From contig DFOA01000033.1 in the NCBI GenBank assembly GCA_002381185.1, positions 179,385 through 243,384 on the forward strand: DNA of 64,000 nucleotides. The letters are read 5' to 3'. Shown here piece by piece: positions 44,024 through 52,498 of the stretch; the first letter of the stretch is position 1, and each line of letters starts with the position of its first letter. Both the position numbers and the translations under genes were made by a program. Source of the DNA: Firmicutes bacterium UBA3553 (lineage in GTDB: Bacteria > Bacillota > Clostridia > Tissierellales > Sedimentibacteraceae). The notes under the pieces were generated by a model. It ran no database searches and was not told where the DNA came from. It saw nothing but the letters and a program-made list of their open reading frames with translations.

Positions 44024-44509
44024 CTAGCCACGACCTTCCCTGTTTTCACGTCCGGCAGGAACACATTCCTGGTTGCCCTCCAGCTTGGAATTTTCACGCA
44101 GATTCCAAAAGATTTTGAATTCCAGCTTCTCAACATCTCTCTGCTGTTTATAGCTTATGCGTAATGTAGCATCTTTTGGAATGATAATATCACGGTCTAG
44201 TTCATTCAAAATTATTTTGATATTGTTATCATGTTCTTTTATATCGGACAAAGCTTCACAGATTTTGTCAAATAAAACAGGAGAGGCGCCCGGAACATCC
44301 TCTGAAATCATGTATCTATCATTCTGGTTGATATAGTCGATAGAATCTCCTGATGCAAGCCAGTGTATAAGGGCATCTCGGCTGAATCGCCACTCTCTGC
44401 CGATTTTACGGGCAGGAATATGTTCTTCACGGAGCAGCTTTATTAACGTTTTTTCACTGACCCCTAAAAATTTAATTGCCTGTTCGATATTTAAAATATC
44501 ATCAGTCAT
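44024..44509 (-). CDS. Excisionase-type helix-turn-helix protein
   Basis: A 161-residue protein. The first 50 residues are an excisionase/MerR-like HTH_17 domain (LNIEQAIKFLGVSEKTLIKL, then ARKIGREWRFSRDALIHWL). The remainder is polar with no recognised domain. It is transcribed directly upstream of the MFS transporter with overlapping or abutting frames, so it probably controls it. The start at 44509 has AAAGGAG eight nt upstream; a GTG at 44518 is too close to that site. No phage or integrase genes lie nearby, so a prophage excision role is unlikely. The gap 44510-44819 upstream holds no convincing gene. Confidence 0.82.
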   Translation of the reverse strand: MTDDILNIEQAIKFLGVSEKTLIKLLREEHIPARKIGREWRFSRDALIHWLASGDSIDYINQNDRYMISEDVPGASPVLFDKICEALSDIKEHDNNIKIILNELDRDIIIPKDATLRISYKQQRDVEKLEFKIFWNLRENSKLEGNQECVPAGRENREGRG

Positions 44510-44819
44510 ATAAAACACTCCTTTTAATCAATTTCATAATAATTATAAGTCAGCAGAACAAAAATGTCAACAACGACAGGATTTAACACCCAATTAACAG
44601 TAGATGATATGAATATAATGGATTTATCAAAATTCCAGCCCCAGAGGTGCAGAAAGCCTTGTCTTGATTTGAAACAGAGTAGCGCTTATGCTTGCATGAA
44701 AAAATTCAACGGCATTGTAAAATCTTGTTATTTAAAGTATAATTAATGAAAATGTTGTGGAATAAAATAGAATGATAGAGTCTCATAATTAATAATATTA
44801 AAATTATGGAGGACAAGCA

Positions 44820-45557
44820 GTGAAGTTTGTAAAAGTTAAATTAAAAAATGAGTATGCCAGAGGATTAAAGGTCGATAAGAAAGAATATACGGTAATAAAA
44901 ATAAAGCTTGAGCAGAATGATAAAGAGTTAGTTGAAAAAATTAAAAGGTATGCCGCCGATTTGGCAAGAAAAGTAAATACAGGAGCTGCTAACGGAACAA
45001 TTGCCGACCGTGAATACAGTATAAGATATAAGGATGCACTTTCAGGAGTACTGGCCGAATATGCCTGCAGAACAGCTATTAACGGATATGTTAAAAGAAA
45101 ATGCGCATTTGCAACTGAATGCAGTGATGTAAAAAGGCAGATTGATATTCTGCTGGAGAATAAAAAGACCATTGAAGTCAGATCATCCTGCATGCGCAAT
45201 GGAATTTTATTTTCTATGTTTAATAAAAAGAGCAACGGGGATCAATATTTTGATATATTAGGCCCTTATCATGCCGACTATAAACCTGATGAGCCAAAAA
45301 AAGATTACTATATGAGAGTGCTTTACCCTGTTAATAAAATCAGCATGGAAGAGTTTTTAAATAACTTTGATAAATTTGAAATGTATTTAGTAGGCGGTGC
45401 AACCTGGGACATGATGTGCAATAAGGACATATTTCAGCTAAAGACACTCAGGCCTAATGAATCAGACGTTGATGAGGAGGGTAATTACAGAGTAATTCCT
45501 ATTCATAAAGGACTTGAAATTTTTACATTATTGGAAAGAATTAAGGATGAACTTTAA
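44820..45557 (+). CDS. Putative PD-(D/E)XK nuclease of the restriction operon
   Basis: A 245-residue protein that I do not recognise as a named family. Residues about 80-130 contain GVLAEYACRTAING, then QIDILLENKKTIEVRSS. The Glu, the Asp-x(n)-Glu-x-Arg pattern and the following serine fit a PD-(D/E)XK nuclease core. It is the first gene of the methyltransferase/AlwI-type operon, 117 bp before the first methyltransferase. It could be a second-strand-cutting partner, as the small subunit in the heterodimeric BspD6I system, or a separate nuclease. The GTG start has GGAGG seven nt away. The function is inferred. Confidence 0.55.
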   Translation: MKFVKVKLKNEYARGLKVDKKEYTVIKIKLEQNDKELVEKIKRYAADLARKVNTGAANGTIADREYSIRYKDALSGVLAEYACRTAINGYVKRKCAFATECSDVKRQIDILLENKKTIEVRSSCMRNGILFSMFNKKSNGDQYFDILGPYHADYKPDEPKKDYYMRVLYPVNKISMEEFLNNFDKFEMYLVGGATWDMMCNKDIFQLKTLRPNESDVDEEGNYRVIPIHKGLEIFTLLERIKDEL

Positions 45558-45674
45558 AGCTTATTAAAGATATTTTTTTTTGATTAATAAAGGCTTGGCA
45601 ATTACTTTTATCTTTCTATCTTTTCATTTTTATGATAAAATGAAGAGATTAGTAATATGCGGGAGGATGAAGAT

Positions 45675-46685
45675 TTGTTTGATATAAATAATAGAAGGTA
45701 TACCGGAAGCAAGTACAAATTAATTGATTGGATAAAAAACTTGATTGAAGAAAATTGTCCCGGAAATGTTTTTTGTGATATTTTTGCAGGCACCGGTGTT
45801 GTAACTGACAGTGTATTAGATATTTACAATAAATTTATTATAAATGATTTTTTATATTCCAATGAAGTTATTTACAAAGGTTTTTATCTGCAGGAGGATT
45901 TTAACGGGGATAGGCTTGAAGCATATAAAGAAAAGTATACTTTATTAAATCCGGACAACCTTGAAGAAAATTATGTTTCTATAAATTACGGAGATAAGTT
46001 TTTCAGGAATGAAGATGCTAAGATTATCGGGTTTATAAGAGAAGACATAGAAAATGAGAAGAGCTCTATAAATGAAAAGGAATATTATATACTTCTGGCA
46101 TCTCTTATATACAGTCTGGATAAGGCAGCTAATACTGTCGGACATTATGATGCTTACATAAAAAACAAAGAAATAAAAACAAAATTTAATTTTGAATTAA
46201 TAATGCCTAAAAAACTTCCGAATAAAGCAATTCATATTTACAGACGCGATGCAAATGAATTGGCAAATGAAATAGAAACAGATGTTACATTCATTGACCC
46301 TCCGTATAATTCAAGACAGTACAGCAGATTCTATCACGTTCTGGAAAATATCGCCCAGTGGAAAAAACCTGATCTATATGGTATTGCGCTTAAACCGGAA
46401 CCTGAGAATATGAGTGAATATTGTAAGACGGCAGCTCCGATTGTATTGAAAGATTTAATTTTAAAATTGAAAACAAAATATATCGTTTTAACATATAACA
46501 ACACGTACAACTCTAAAAGCAGTTCATCAAAAAATAAGATAACGTTAGAGGAAATAGAAGAAATACTAAATGAGGTCGGCAAAACTAAAAAATTTGAAAA
46601 ATCACATCAATTTTTTAATGCCGGTAAAACAGAATTTTCAAACCATAAAGAATATTTATTTATAACAGAAGTTGGGGAAAAATGA
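45675..46685 (+). CDS. Type II DNA adenine methyltransferase 1
   Basis: A 336-residue N6-adenine methyltransferase. RRYTGSKYKLIDWI begins it, CDIFAGTGVVTD is the SAM-binding motif, and FIDPPYNSRQYSRFYHVLEN carries the DPPY catalytic motif. This order (FxGxG first, DPPY later) is the D12/alpha class. I start at the TTG at 45675, eight nt after GGGAGG; an upstream ATG at 45657 would contain that site. It overlaps the second methyltransferase by 4 bp (ATGA). Two enzymes are what an asymmetric type IIS site needs, one per strand. Confidence 0.92.
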   Translation: MFDINNRRYTGSKYKLIDWIKNLIEENCPGNVFCDIFAGTGVVTDSVLDIYNKFIINDFLYSNEVIYKGFYLQEDFNGDRLEAYKEKYTLLNPDNLEENYVSINYGDKFFRNEDAKIIGFIREDIENEKSSINEKEYYILLASLIYSLDKAANTVGHYDAYIKNKEIKTKFNFELIMPKKLPNKAIHIYRRDANELANEIETDVTFIDPPYNSRQYSRFYHVLENIAQWKKPDLYGIALKPEPENMSEYCKTAAPIVLKDLILKLKTKYIVLTYNNTYNSKSSSSKNKITLEEIEEILNEVGKTKKFEKSHQFFNAGKTEFSNHKEYLFITEVGEK

Positions 46686-47617
46686 AGAAAGCAAAAATAA
46701 GATCGCCATTTTTTTACGTAGGTGATAAATATAAGATAATGCCGCAAATTATTAAATTAATGCCTGCGGATATTGATACATATGTTGAACCGTTTGTAGG
46801 AGGAGGCAGTTCATTTTTAAATGTTAATGCAAAAAAATACCTTTTAAATGACATAGACTCATATGTAATTAAGCTGCATAAGTTTATCAGTGAATTTTCA
46901 CATAATCCACAAGAACTCTTTGATATGATGTACAGAGAGATTGAAAATTATGGCTTATCTTGTTCTTATAAAGGTATTCTTGCTCCTGATGAACTTAAAC
47001 GGCTGTATGTAAAGACTTATTATGCAAGGTATAATAAGGAAGGTTATATTAAAATGCGCGATGATTTTAATAAAAACCAAAATGACTATTTAAAATTATA
47101 CCTATTGCTGATTTATGGATTTAACCACATGATACGTTTTAATAACAGCGGAAAGTTTAATTTGCCGGTAGGAAATGTGGACTTAAATAAAAATGTATAT
47201 AATGCGCTGGAATTTTATTTAGATTTTATGAGCAACAGGGATATTGAATTTTATAATTACGATTATAAGGAATTTATGAATATGATTCCGTTAAATGAAA
47301 AGTCGTATGTGTTCTTAGATCCTCCATATCTCATTTCAATGAGTGAATATAATAAGCTGTGGAACGATGAAAAAGAAAATGAGCTGTACGAATTTCTTGA
47401 TGCCATAGATGAAAAGGGAATAAAGTTCGGTATTACCAATCTTATATTTCATAAGAATAGGGAAAATTTAATTTTTCATAAGTGGTGTAAAAAATATGAT
47501 ATATATGATATTAACAGCAATTATATAAGCTACAATGATAATTCAATTAAAGATAATTCAAAAGAAGTATTTGTGACTAACTTTAAGGGGGATTTTAATG
47601 GCCAAAGCATATCATAA
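46682..47617 (+). CDS. Type II DNA adenine methyltransferase 2 (Dam-like)
   Basis: A 311-residue D12-class adenine methyltransferase. RSPFFYVGDKYKIM, YVEPFVGGGSSFL and VFLDPPYLISMSEYNKLW match the Dam/DpnM-type arrangement. It differs clearly from the first methyltransferase. Dam-like homology and the AlwI-type nuclease next door make a GATC-containing target plausible, but recognition cannot be read off the sequence. It overlaps the nuclease gene by 20 bp, so expression is coupled. Confidence 0.92.
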   Translation: MKKAKIRSPFFYVGDKYKIMPQIIKLMPADIDTYVEPFVGGGSSFLNVNAKKYLLNDIDSYVIKLHKFISEFSHNPQELFDMMYREIENYGLSCSYKGILAPDELKRLYVKTYYARYNKEGYIKMRDDFNKNQNDYLKLYLLLIYGFNHMIRFNNSGKFNLPVGNVDLNKNVYNALEFYLDFMSNRDIEFYNYDYKEFMNMIPLNEKSYVFLDPPYLISMSEYNKLWNDEKENELYEFLDAIDEKGIKFGITNLIFHKNRENLIFHKWCKKYDIYDINSNYISYNDNSIKDNSKEVFVTNFKGDFNGQSIS

Positions 47618-49154
47618 ACCATTATCGTTTTCAACTACAATGAGAAGTCCTGATAGAATTGCAAAGTTTATAAAGTGTTTACTTCCATATGAGCATCTGG
47701 TTTTGACAAATGAAATAATAATGCAAATAGTTTATAAAATTATAAGATCAAAGGAATACAAACCTAACTATATATTAGCAGATGAAAGATTAAAAGCAAT
47801 TTATTATAACGAAGATGAAGAGTTTACTGATGAAGACCTTCGGTTGATTGTAGAAAATAGTCCGCAGCAGCATAAGGAAGCCGGATTTGATATGGGATGG
47901 CCATCAAGATTTGATACATGGTTTAAATTACCGATGGAATTTGGCTTTATTTATTATGAAATGGGATCTGCAATTAAAATTTCCGATACAGGTCATATGT
48001 TAATTGATGCATTGAATGAGGTTCCTGTAAATGGCGAGAAAATACAAAATGTATTTTTGAATGCCATGATGAAATATCAGACTAAAAATCCATTTAGAAA
48101 GAATATAAGTTCTAATGTTCCATTAATTTTATTATTACAATTGATAAAAAAATTAAAGGAAGACAGTGAAGAGAATGATGCAGGCGTATTTATACAGGAA
48201 TTGCCTTTAATCATTTGCTGGCCTGATAGTGATATTGATAGATTATACAATACAGTTAAAAATATCAGAAAAGAAAAAGGTTTTTTATATAGCAATGATT
48301 ATATGTATGAAGTATGTTTAAAATTATTAAATGCTGAAGATCAAAGAAAACGATTTAAGAAAAACCAGATAACCGGTGAAGCGGTAGATGAGTTTATCAG
48401 AAAAATGAGAATAACAGGCGTGGTTTCATTAAGAGGGCAGGGAAGATTCATAGATTTTAATATGTTTGAAATAGACCGGATTAACTACATATTAGATAAC
48501 TATTCCGAATTTTCTGAATTTTCTGATAAAGAAGAATTTTATAATTATATGGGTACTATTGATGAAAGGATTTTATCATTACCGCATGCAGAAGTAAATG
48601 ATGTAGCTACAGTAAGAAAAGAAGCATTAAAGCGATATGCTGAATATTACAGCAGTGAAACCGTCTATAACGAACTTAAGAATTTAAGTACGAAAAAAGA
48701 CAGCAAAGATACATTGCTGAAGACTATTCCTGAACCTGTCAGACTGGAGTTTTTAACAAGCATAGCATTAAAACAGAAGTATGATAATTTAGAGATTCAT
48801 CCGAATTATAATGTTGATGATGAGGGGATACCGACATTTACTGCGGCAGGAGGAAGGGCGGATATTGTTTGCTTCGACAATGACTACAATAGCTTGTTCG
48901 AAGTTACACTTATGCGCAGCAGGCAACAAGCCAATGATGAAATATTACCTATAAACAGGCACTTGTTAGAAGCCAAAGGTATAAACGCTAATACATTCTC
49001 TGTTTTTATCGCGCCTGTAATCCATCCTGATGCAGCAGAATTAGCAGATTTTTTAAATCATAAATATGACAATATCATATTGACATACAGCATTACAGAC
49101 TTTTTGAATGCGCTAGATAGCACTGAAAAGGTGTCTGAACTAATAAATATATAA
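47598..49154 (+). CDS. AlwI-family type IIS restriction endonuclease
   Basis: A 518-residue endonuclease. It starts KPLSFSTTMRSPDRIAKFIK, the signature opening of the AlwI family, whose members cut at a fixed distance outside asymmetric sites such as GGATC. The C-terminal nuclease core has GGRADIVCF followed by LFEVTLMRSRQQANDE, a PD-(D/E)XK layout with Asp and Glu but Thr in the usual lysine place. AAGGGGG lies before the ATG. It is the last gene of the operon, translated after both methyltransferases, which would protect the host. A strong terminator follows. Confidence 0.9.
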   Translation: MAKAYHKPLSFSTTMRSPDRIAKFIKCLLPYEHLVLTNEIIMQIVYKIIRSKEYKPNYILADERLKAIYYNEDEEFTDEDLRLIVENSPQQHKEAGFDMGWPSRFDTWFKLPMEFGFIYYEMGSAIKISDTGHMLIDALNEVPVNGEKIQNVFLNAMMKYQTKNPFRKNISSNVPLILLLQLIKKLKEDSEENDAGVFIQELPLIICWPDSDIDRLYNTVKNIRKEKGFLYSNDYMYEVCLKLLNAEDQRKRFKKNQITGEAVDEFIRKMRITGVVSLRGQGRFIDFNMFEIDRINYILDNYSEFSEFSDKEEFYNYMGTIDERILSLPHAEVNDVATVRKEALKRYAEYYSSETVYNELKNLSTKKDSKDTLLKTIPEPVRLEFLTSIALKQKYDNLEIHPNYNVDDEGIPTFTAAGGRADIVCFDNDYNSLFEVTLMRSRQQANDEILPINRHLLEAKGINANTFSVFIAPVIHPDAAELADFLNHKYDNIILTYSITDFLNALDSTEKVSELINI

Positions 49155-49164
49155 GGTACGCAGC

Positions 49165-49200
49165 GGTCATATACTTCAAAGAAGTATATGACCTATTTTG
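49165..49200 (+). terminator. Terminator of the restriction-modification operon
   Basis: GGTCATATACTTC (49165-49177) and GAAGTATATGACC (49181-49193) are perfect 13-bp complements with an AAA loop, followed by TATTTTG. Confidence 0.85.
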
Positions 49201-49322
49201 ACACTTCCTGTTTGATAACACACTAGTTTTTAATACCGCGCATTTAATTACCTACTCCATACCTATGAAGATTGGCGCAGTAACATAACAATTTAATTAG
49301 TGGCCGATGATGTGTAAACAAC

Positions 49323-49739
49323 TCAAATTTGACAGTTTGGTACTAAGTTCAGTAAGGCTCCAAATCTTTGGCAAGCTGTTATAAAACAAATAAGTGCTAA
49401 AAGTTCTGAAATCTCACTATCAGTAAACATCTCTTTCAATGCGCTGAATTCGCTGTTACTCAGATGTGTTTTTTTGCTAGACATATCTGCGACATTGACA
49501 GCCAATTGTGTTCGCGAATCCATTATGATTTTTGAAGGAGCTCCTTTGGCCTTGCAGTATTCACAGCCGTTATTAAAAGCCAGAGTACGCCGAACTTCCT
49601 CTTTTAATTCTGCAGAAAATGTTTCGCTGGAGAAAATACAGTCTTCCAAAGAAACCCACTTCTCCAATATGCCCTTGTTATGTCCTAGCAGTTGTTGAAA
49701 TGGTGTAAAACCGTGCTGAGAAAAAGAAATCATTTCCAT
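49323..49739 (-). CDS. Carboxymuconolactone decarboxylase (AhpD-like) family protein
   Basis: A 138-residue helical protein of the CMD/AhpD superfamily. The redox motif is NNGCEYCKAKG: the CxxC pair is intact, but the following histidine of the usual CxxCxxxH is replaced. Members act as peroxidases or as redox partners. AAGGAGGAACAAAT precedes the ATG. It is divergent from an Lrp/AsnC regulator with a 138-bp shared region, so that regulator may control it. Confidence 0.85.
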   Translation of the reverse strand: MEMISFSQHGFTPFQQLLGHNKGILEKWVSLEDCIFSSETFSAELKEEVRRTLAFNNGCEYCKAKGAPSKIIMDSRTQLAVNVADMSSKKTHLSNSEFSALKEMFTDSEISELLALICFITACQRFGALLNLVPNCQI

Positions 49740-49769
49740 ATTTGTTCCTCCTTAAAATGATATGTTCTG

Positions 49770-49799
49770 TTGACAAAACAATTATAGCAGGTATATAAT
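49770..49799 (+). promoter_or_regulatory. Promoter for the Lrp-type regulator
   Basis: TTGACA (49770-49775) and TATAAT (49794-49799), 18 bp apart, within the divergent region. Confidence 0.65.
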
Positions 49800-49877
49800 T
49801 AAAATTGTATTTTAAACGATATAATATAATTATTTTTATATTCCTATTGATATATATATTAAAAAAAGGTGTGTTAA

Positions 49878-50324
49878 ATGAAAATAGACGAAATAGATGT
49901 GCGGATTTTGCGTGAGCTGCAAAAGGATAGCCGTATTTCCATAAGAGAGCTATCGAAACGAGTAAATCTTTCGCCGCCTTCTGTTACAGAAAGAGTGAGA
50001 AGGCTTGAGGACAATAACATCATTGAGGAGTATACGATCCGTTTAAACAAAAAGAAACTTGGCTTCGTAATCGACTGTATTATTAAAGTTACAATGAGAA
50101 ATGGACAATACGAAAGATTTAAAAGTTTTATCAAGGATTATAAGCACAGTGAATGGTGCTACAGAATTGCGGGTGATGCGTGCTTTATTGTAAAATTGTC
50201 AGTTCCTTCTTTAGAGGATATTGAACAGTTTATTAATGCTGTATCCTCCTATGCTCTAACAGAGACATCCATTGTTTTTTCAAAGGTGGAAGTTAATGAT
50301 AATATTGATAAGTTTCTACAATAA
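49878..50324 (+). CDS. Lrp/AsnC family transcriptional regulator
   Basis: A 148-residue regulator. The N-terminal helix-turn-helix follows the exact family pattern: DVRILRELQKDSRISIRELS and PPSVTERVRRLEDNNIIEEY. The C-terminal RAM/ACT-like domain has the GDACFIVKLSVPS strand pair and would bind an amino acid or similar effector. AAAGGTG lies before the ATG. It is divergent from the AhpD-like gene, and CO dehydrogenase follows about 100 bp downstream on the same strand; either could be a target. Confidence 0.94.
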   Translation: MKIDEIDVRILRELQKDSRISIRELSKRVNLSPPSVTERVRRLEDNNIIEEYTIRLNKKKLGFVIDCIIKVTMRNGQYERFKSFIKDYKHSEWCYRIAGDACFIVKLSVPSLEDIEQFINAVSSYALTETSIVFSKVEVNDNIDKFLQ

Positions 50325-50426
50325 AAAATTCAGTGTGCTGAAGTTAACAAAAATGAAGGCTCTAAGTATTTTATTTTTTCATATGGACATCCTAAATATT
50401 AATTAATAATTTTTATGGAGGATAAT

Positions 50427-52337
50427 ATGTCTGAAACAGTTTTAGAAAAAATGGAAGGTCGTGTAAGCTATCACGATTCTGTTGAAGAAATGCTGAAAAG
50501 AATAAAAGAAGATGGTCTTTCAAGCGTGTTTTCAAGATGGCCAGAGCAGGAAAAAATACGATGCACATTCTGCCTTCAAGGTATAAGCTGCCAGCTATGT
50601 ACACAGGGGCCTTGCAGAATCAGCGAAAAAACGGGAGCCGTAAAAGGAGTGTGCGGTATCGGCCCTGATGCAATGGCAATGCGTAATCTTCTTATGCACA
50701 ATATAATGGGTGCGGCTACATACGGACATCATGCTTATGAAGCATTCAGAACTTTGAAAGCAACAGGTGAAGGGAAGACACCGTTTAAAATCACTGATAC
50801 AGAAAAATTAAAATGGATGTGTGAAAAAACAGGGATAAACACAAATCAGGATATAAAACAAATGGCTATACAGCTTGCTGAGCTTCTTGACAAAGAAATG
50901 AAAGTAACACCGGATGAATCAAGTGTAATGGTAGAAGCATTTGCCCCTAAAAAGAGAAAACCGATATGGAAGGATTTAAACATTTATCCATGCGGAGTTC
51001 AGCATGATGTTGAAAATTCCATTGCAAGCTGTCTGACGAACGTTGACGGAGATTATGTATCCTTGGCTAAGAAAGCTCTGCGTCTGGGACTGTCAACAAT
51101 ATATACAGCGCAAATAGGTCTGGAAATGGTTCAGGACATTTTATTCGGCACGCCTTCTCCACATGAAGTTGATGTGGATTTAGGAATAATGGATCCTGAC
51201 TATGTTAACATCGCTTTTAACGGGCATCAACCATGGATAGGAGTTGCCTGCCTTCAGAAAGCAAAAAAGCCTGAATATCAGGAAATGGCAAGAAAAGCAG
51301 GAGCTAAGGGTATTCATATAGTCGGTTCTATTGAAACAGGACAGGAAATGCTGCAAAGATTCCAAACCGATGAAGTCTTTGTGGGGTTGATGGGAAACTG
51401 GCTTGCTATTGAACCGTTCCTTGCAACAGGTACGGTTGATGCTCTTGTAATGGAAGAAAACTGTTCACCTCCTGCAATTGACCAATATGCAGAAAAATAT
51501 CAGGTAGCCTTAGTGAGTGTGAGTACAATAATAGGTGTGCCCGGATTAGAGCATGCTATGCCGTACTATCCTGCTAAGGCTGATGAAATGGCAGAAAACT
51601 GCATTAACATTGCAATAGAAAACTTCAAGAAAAGACACGGTAAAATTAAACCTATGGTTCCAAAATATAAGACTAAGGCAATTGCAGGTTTCTCTACAGA
51701 GGCTGTTTTAAAGGCAATAAATAATGACTTAAATGTCCTGGTTGATGTAATTGTCAAGGGACAGATCAAAGGTGTTGTTGCGCTGGCAAATTGCGCAACA
51801 CTGAGAAACGGTCCTCACGACTGGAACACAGTTAATATAACAAAACAACTGATCAAAAAGGATATCCTTGTTGTTGCAGGCGGCTGCGGGAATCATGGAC
51901 TGGAAGTAGCAGGGCTTTGTAACCTGAATGCCGTTGAAATGGCTGGAGAGGGATTGAAAGGTGTCTGCAAGGCATTGGGAATTCCGCCGGTACTTAGCTT
52001 TGGAACTTGTACGGATACAGGAAGAATTTCAATGCTTGTCACTGCACTGGCCGACCATCTGAACGCCGATGTTTCAGATTTGCCCGTTGCAGTAACTGCT
52101 CCCGAATGGATGGAGCAAAAAGCTACAATCGACGGCTTGTTTGCAGTTGCATATGGCTGCTACACACATTTATCTCCTACTCCTTTCATCACAGGTGCCC
52201 CTGATTTAGTTAAGCTTCTTACAGAAGATGTGGAAAGCCTGACAGGAGGAAAGGTTGCTGTGGGTGATGATCCTGTCGAAGCCGCAAACGGTATAGAAGC
52301 ACACATTATGAAGAAAAGACAAAAAATGGGCATTTAG
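50427..52337 (+). CDS. cooS: Anaerobic Ni-Fe-S carbon monoxide dehydrogenase catalytic subunit
   Basis: A 636-residue homodimeric CODH, which interconverts CO and CO2 at a Ni-Fe-S C-cluster. The N-terminal cysteines CTFCLQGISCQLCTQGPC bind the B and D clusters, and YGHHAYEAF follows. The C-cluster ligands sit in the NGHQPW, ENCSPP, LANCATLRNG, GGCGNHG and YGCYTH segments. No cooF, nickel chaperone cooC or acetyl-CoA synthase gene is adjacent. The start at 50427 is five nt from GGAGG; an earlier ATG at 50415 precedes that site. A terminator follows. Confidence 0.97.
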   Translation: MSETVLEKMEGRVSYHDSVEEMLKRIKEDGLSSVFSRWPEQEKIRCTFCLQGISCQLCTQGPCRISEKTGAVKGVCGIGPDAMAMRNLLMHNIMGAATYGHHAYEAFRTLKATGEGKTPFKITDTEKLKWMCEKTGINTNQDIKQMAIQLAELLDKEMKVTPDESSVMVEAFAPKKRKPIWKDLNIYPCGVQHDVENSIASCLTNVDGDYVSLAKKALRLGLSTIYTAQIGLEMVQDILFGTPSPHEVDVDLGIMDPDYVNIAFNGHQPWIGVACLQKAKKPEYQEMARKAGAKGIHIVGSIETGQEMLQRFQTDEVFVGLMGNWLAIEPFLATGTVDALVMEENCSPPAIDQYAEKYQVALVSVSTIIGVPGLEHAMPYYPAKADEMAENCINIAIENFKKRHGKIKPMVPKYKTKAIAGFSTEAVLKAINNDLNVLVDVIVKGQIKGVVALANCATLRNGPHDWNTVNITKQLIKKDILVVAGGCGNHGLEVAGLCNLNAVEMAGEGLKGVCKALGIPPVLSFGTCTDTGRISMLVTALADHLNADVSDLPVAVTAPEWMEQKATIDGLFAVAYGCYTHLSPTPFITGAPDLVKLLTEDVESLTGGKVAVGDDPVEAANGIEAHIMKKRQKMGI

Positions 52338-52350
52338 TCAATAACAAATA

Positions 52351-52377
52351 AAGCTGCCAATCAAGGGCAGCTTTTTG
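52351..52377 (+). terminator. Terminator after cooS
   Basis: AAGCTGCC (52351-52358) pairs with GGCAGCTT (52366-52373), followed by TTT. Confidence 0.85.
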
Positions 52378-52498
52378 CTGCTCTGCATCTCAACCGGATT
52401 ACATAAAAAATTACATAGTCTTTACTTAATTTTCCATTTTATTTTATATTCCTCAATTATTATGACATTAAATTATTTATAAAAATTTGGAGGATAAA

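Noticed and set aside
44024..44509. Phage excisionase
   Set aside because: The domain is excisionase-like, but there is no integrase, attachment repeat or phage gene; pairing with an MFS transporter fits a regulator.
44564..44746. 60-codon open frame between the helix-turn-helix gene and the restriction operon
   Set aside because: No ribosome site, no recognisable motif, and it lies in a region that otherwise looks intergenic.
52338..52498. Pho-box before the alkaline phosphatase gene
   Set aside because: No convincing direct TTAACA/TTTACA-type repeats at 11-bp spacing were found upstream.
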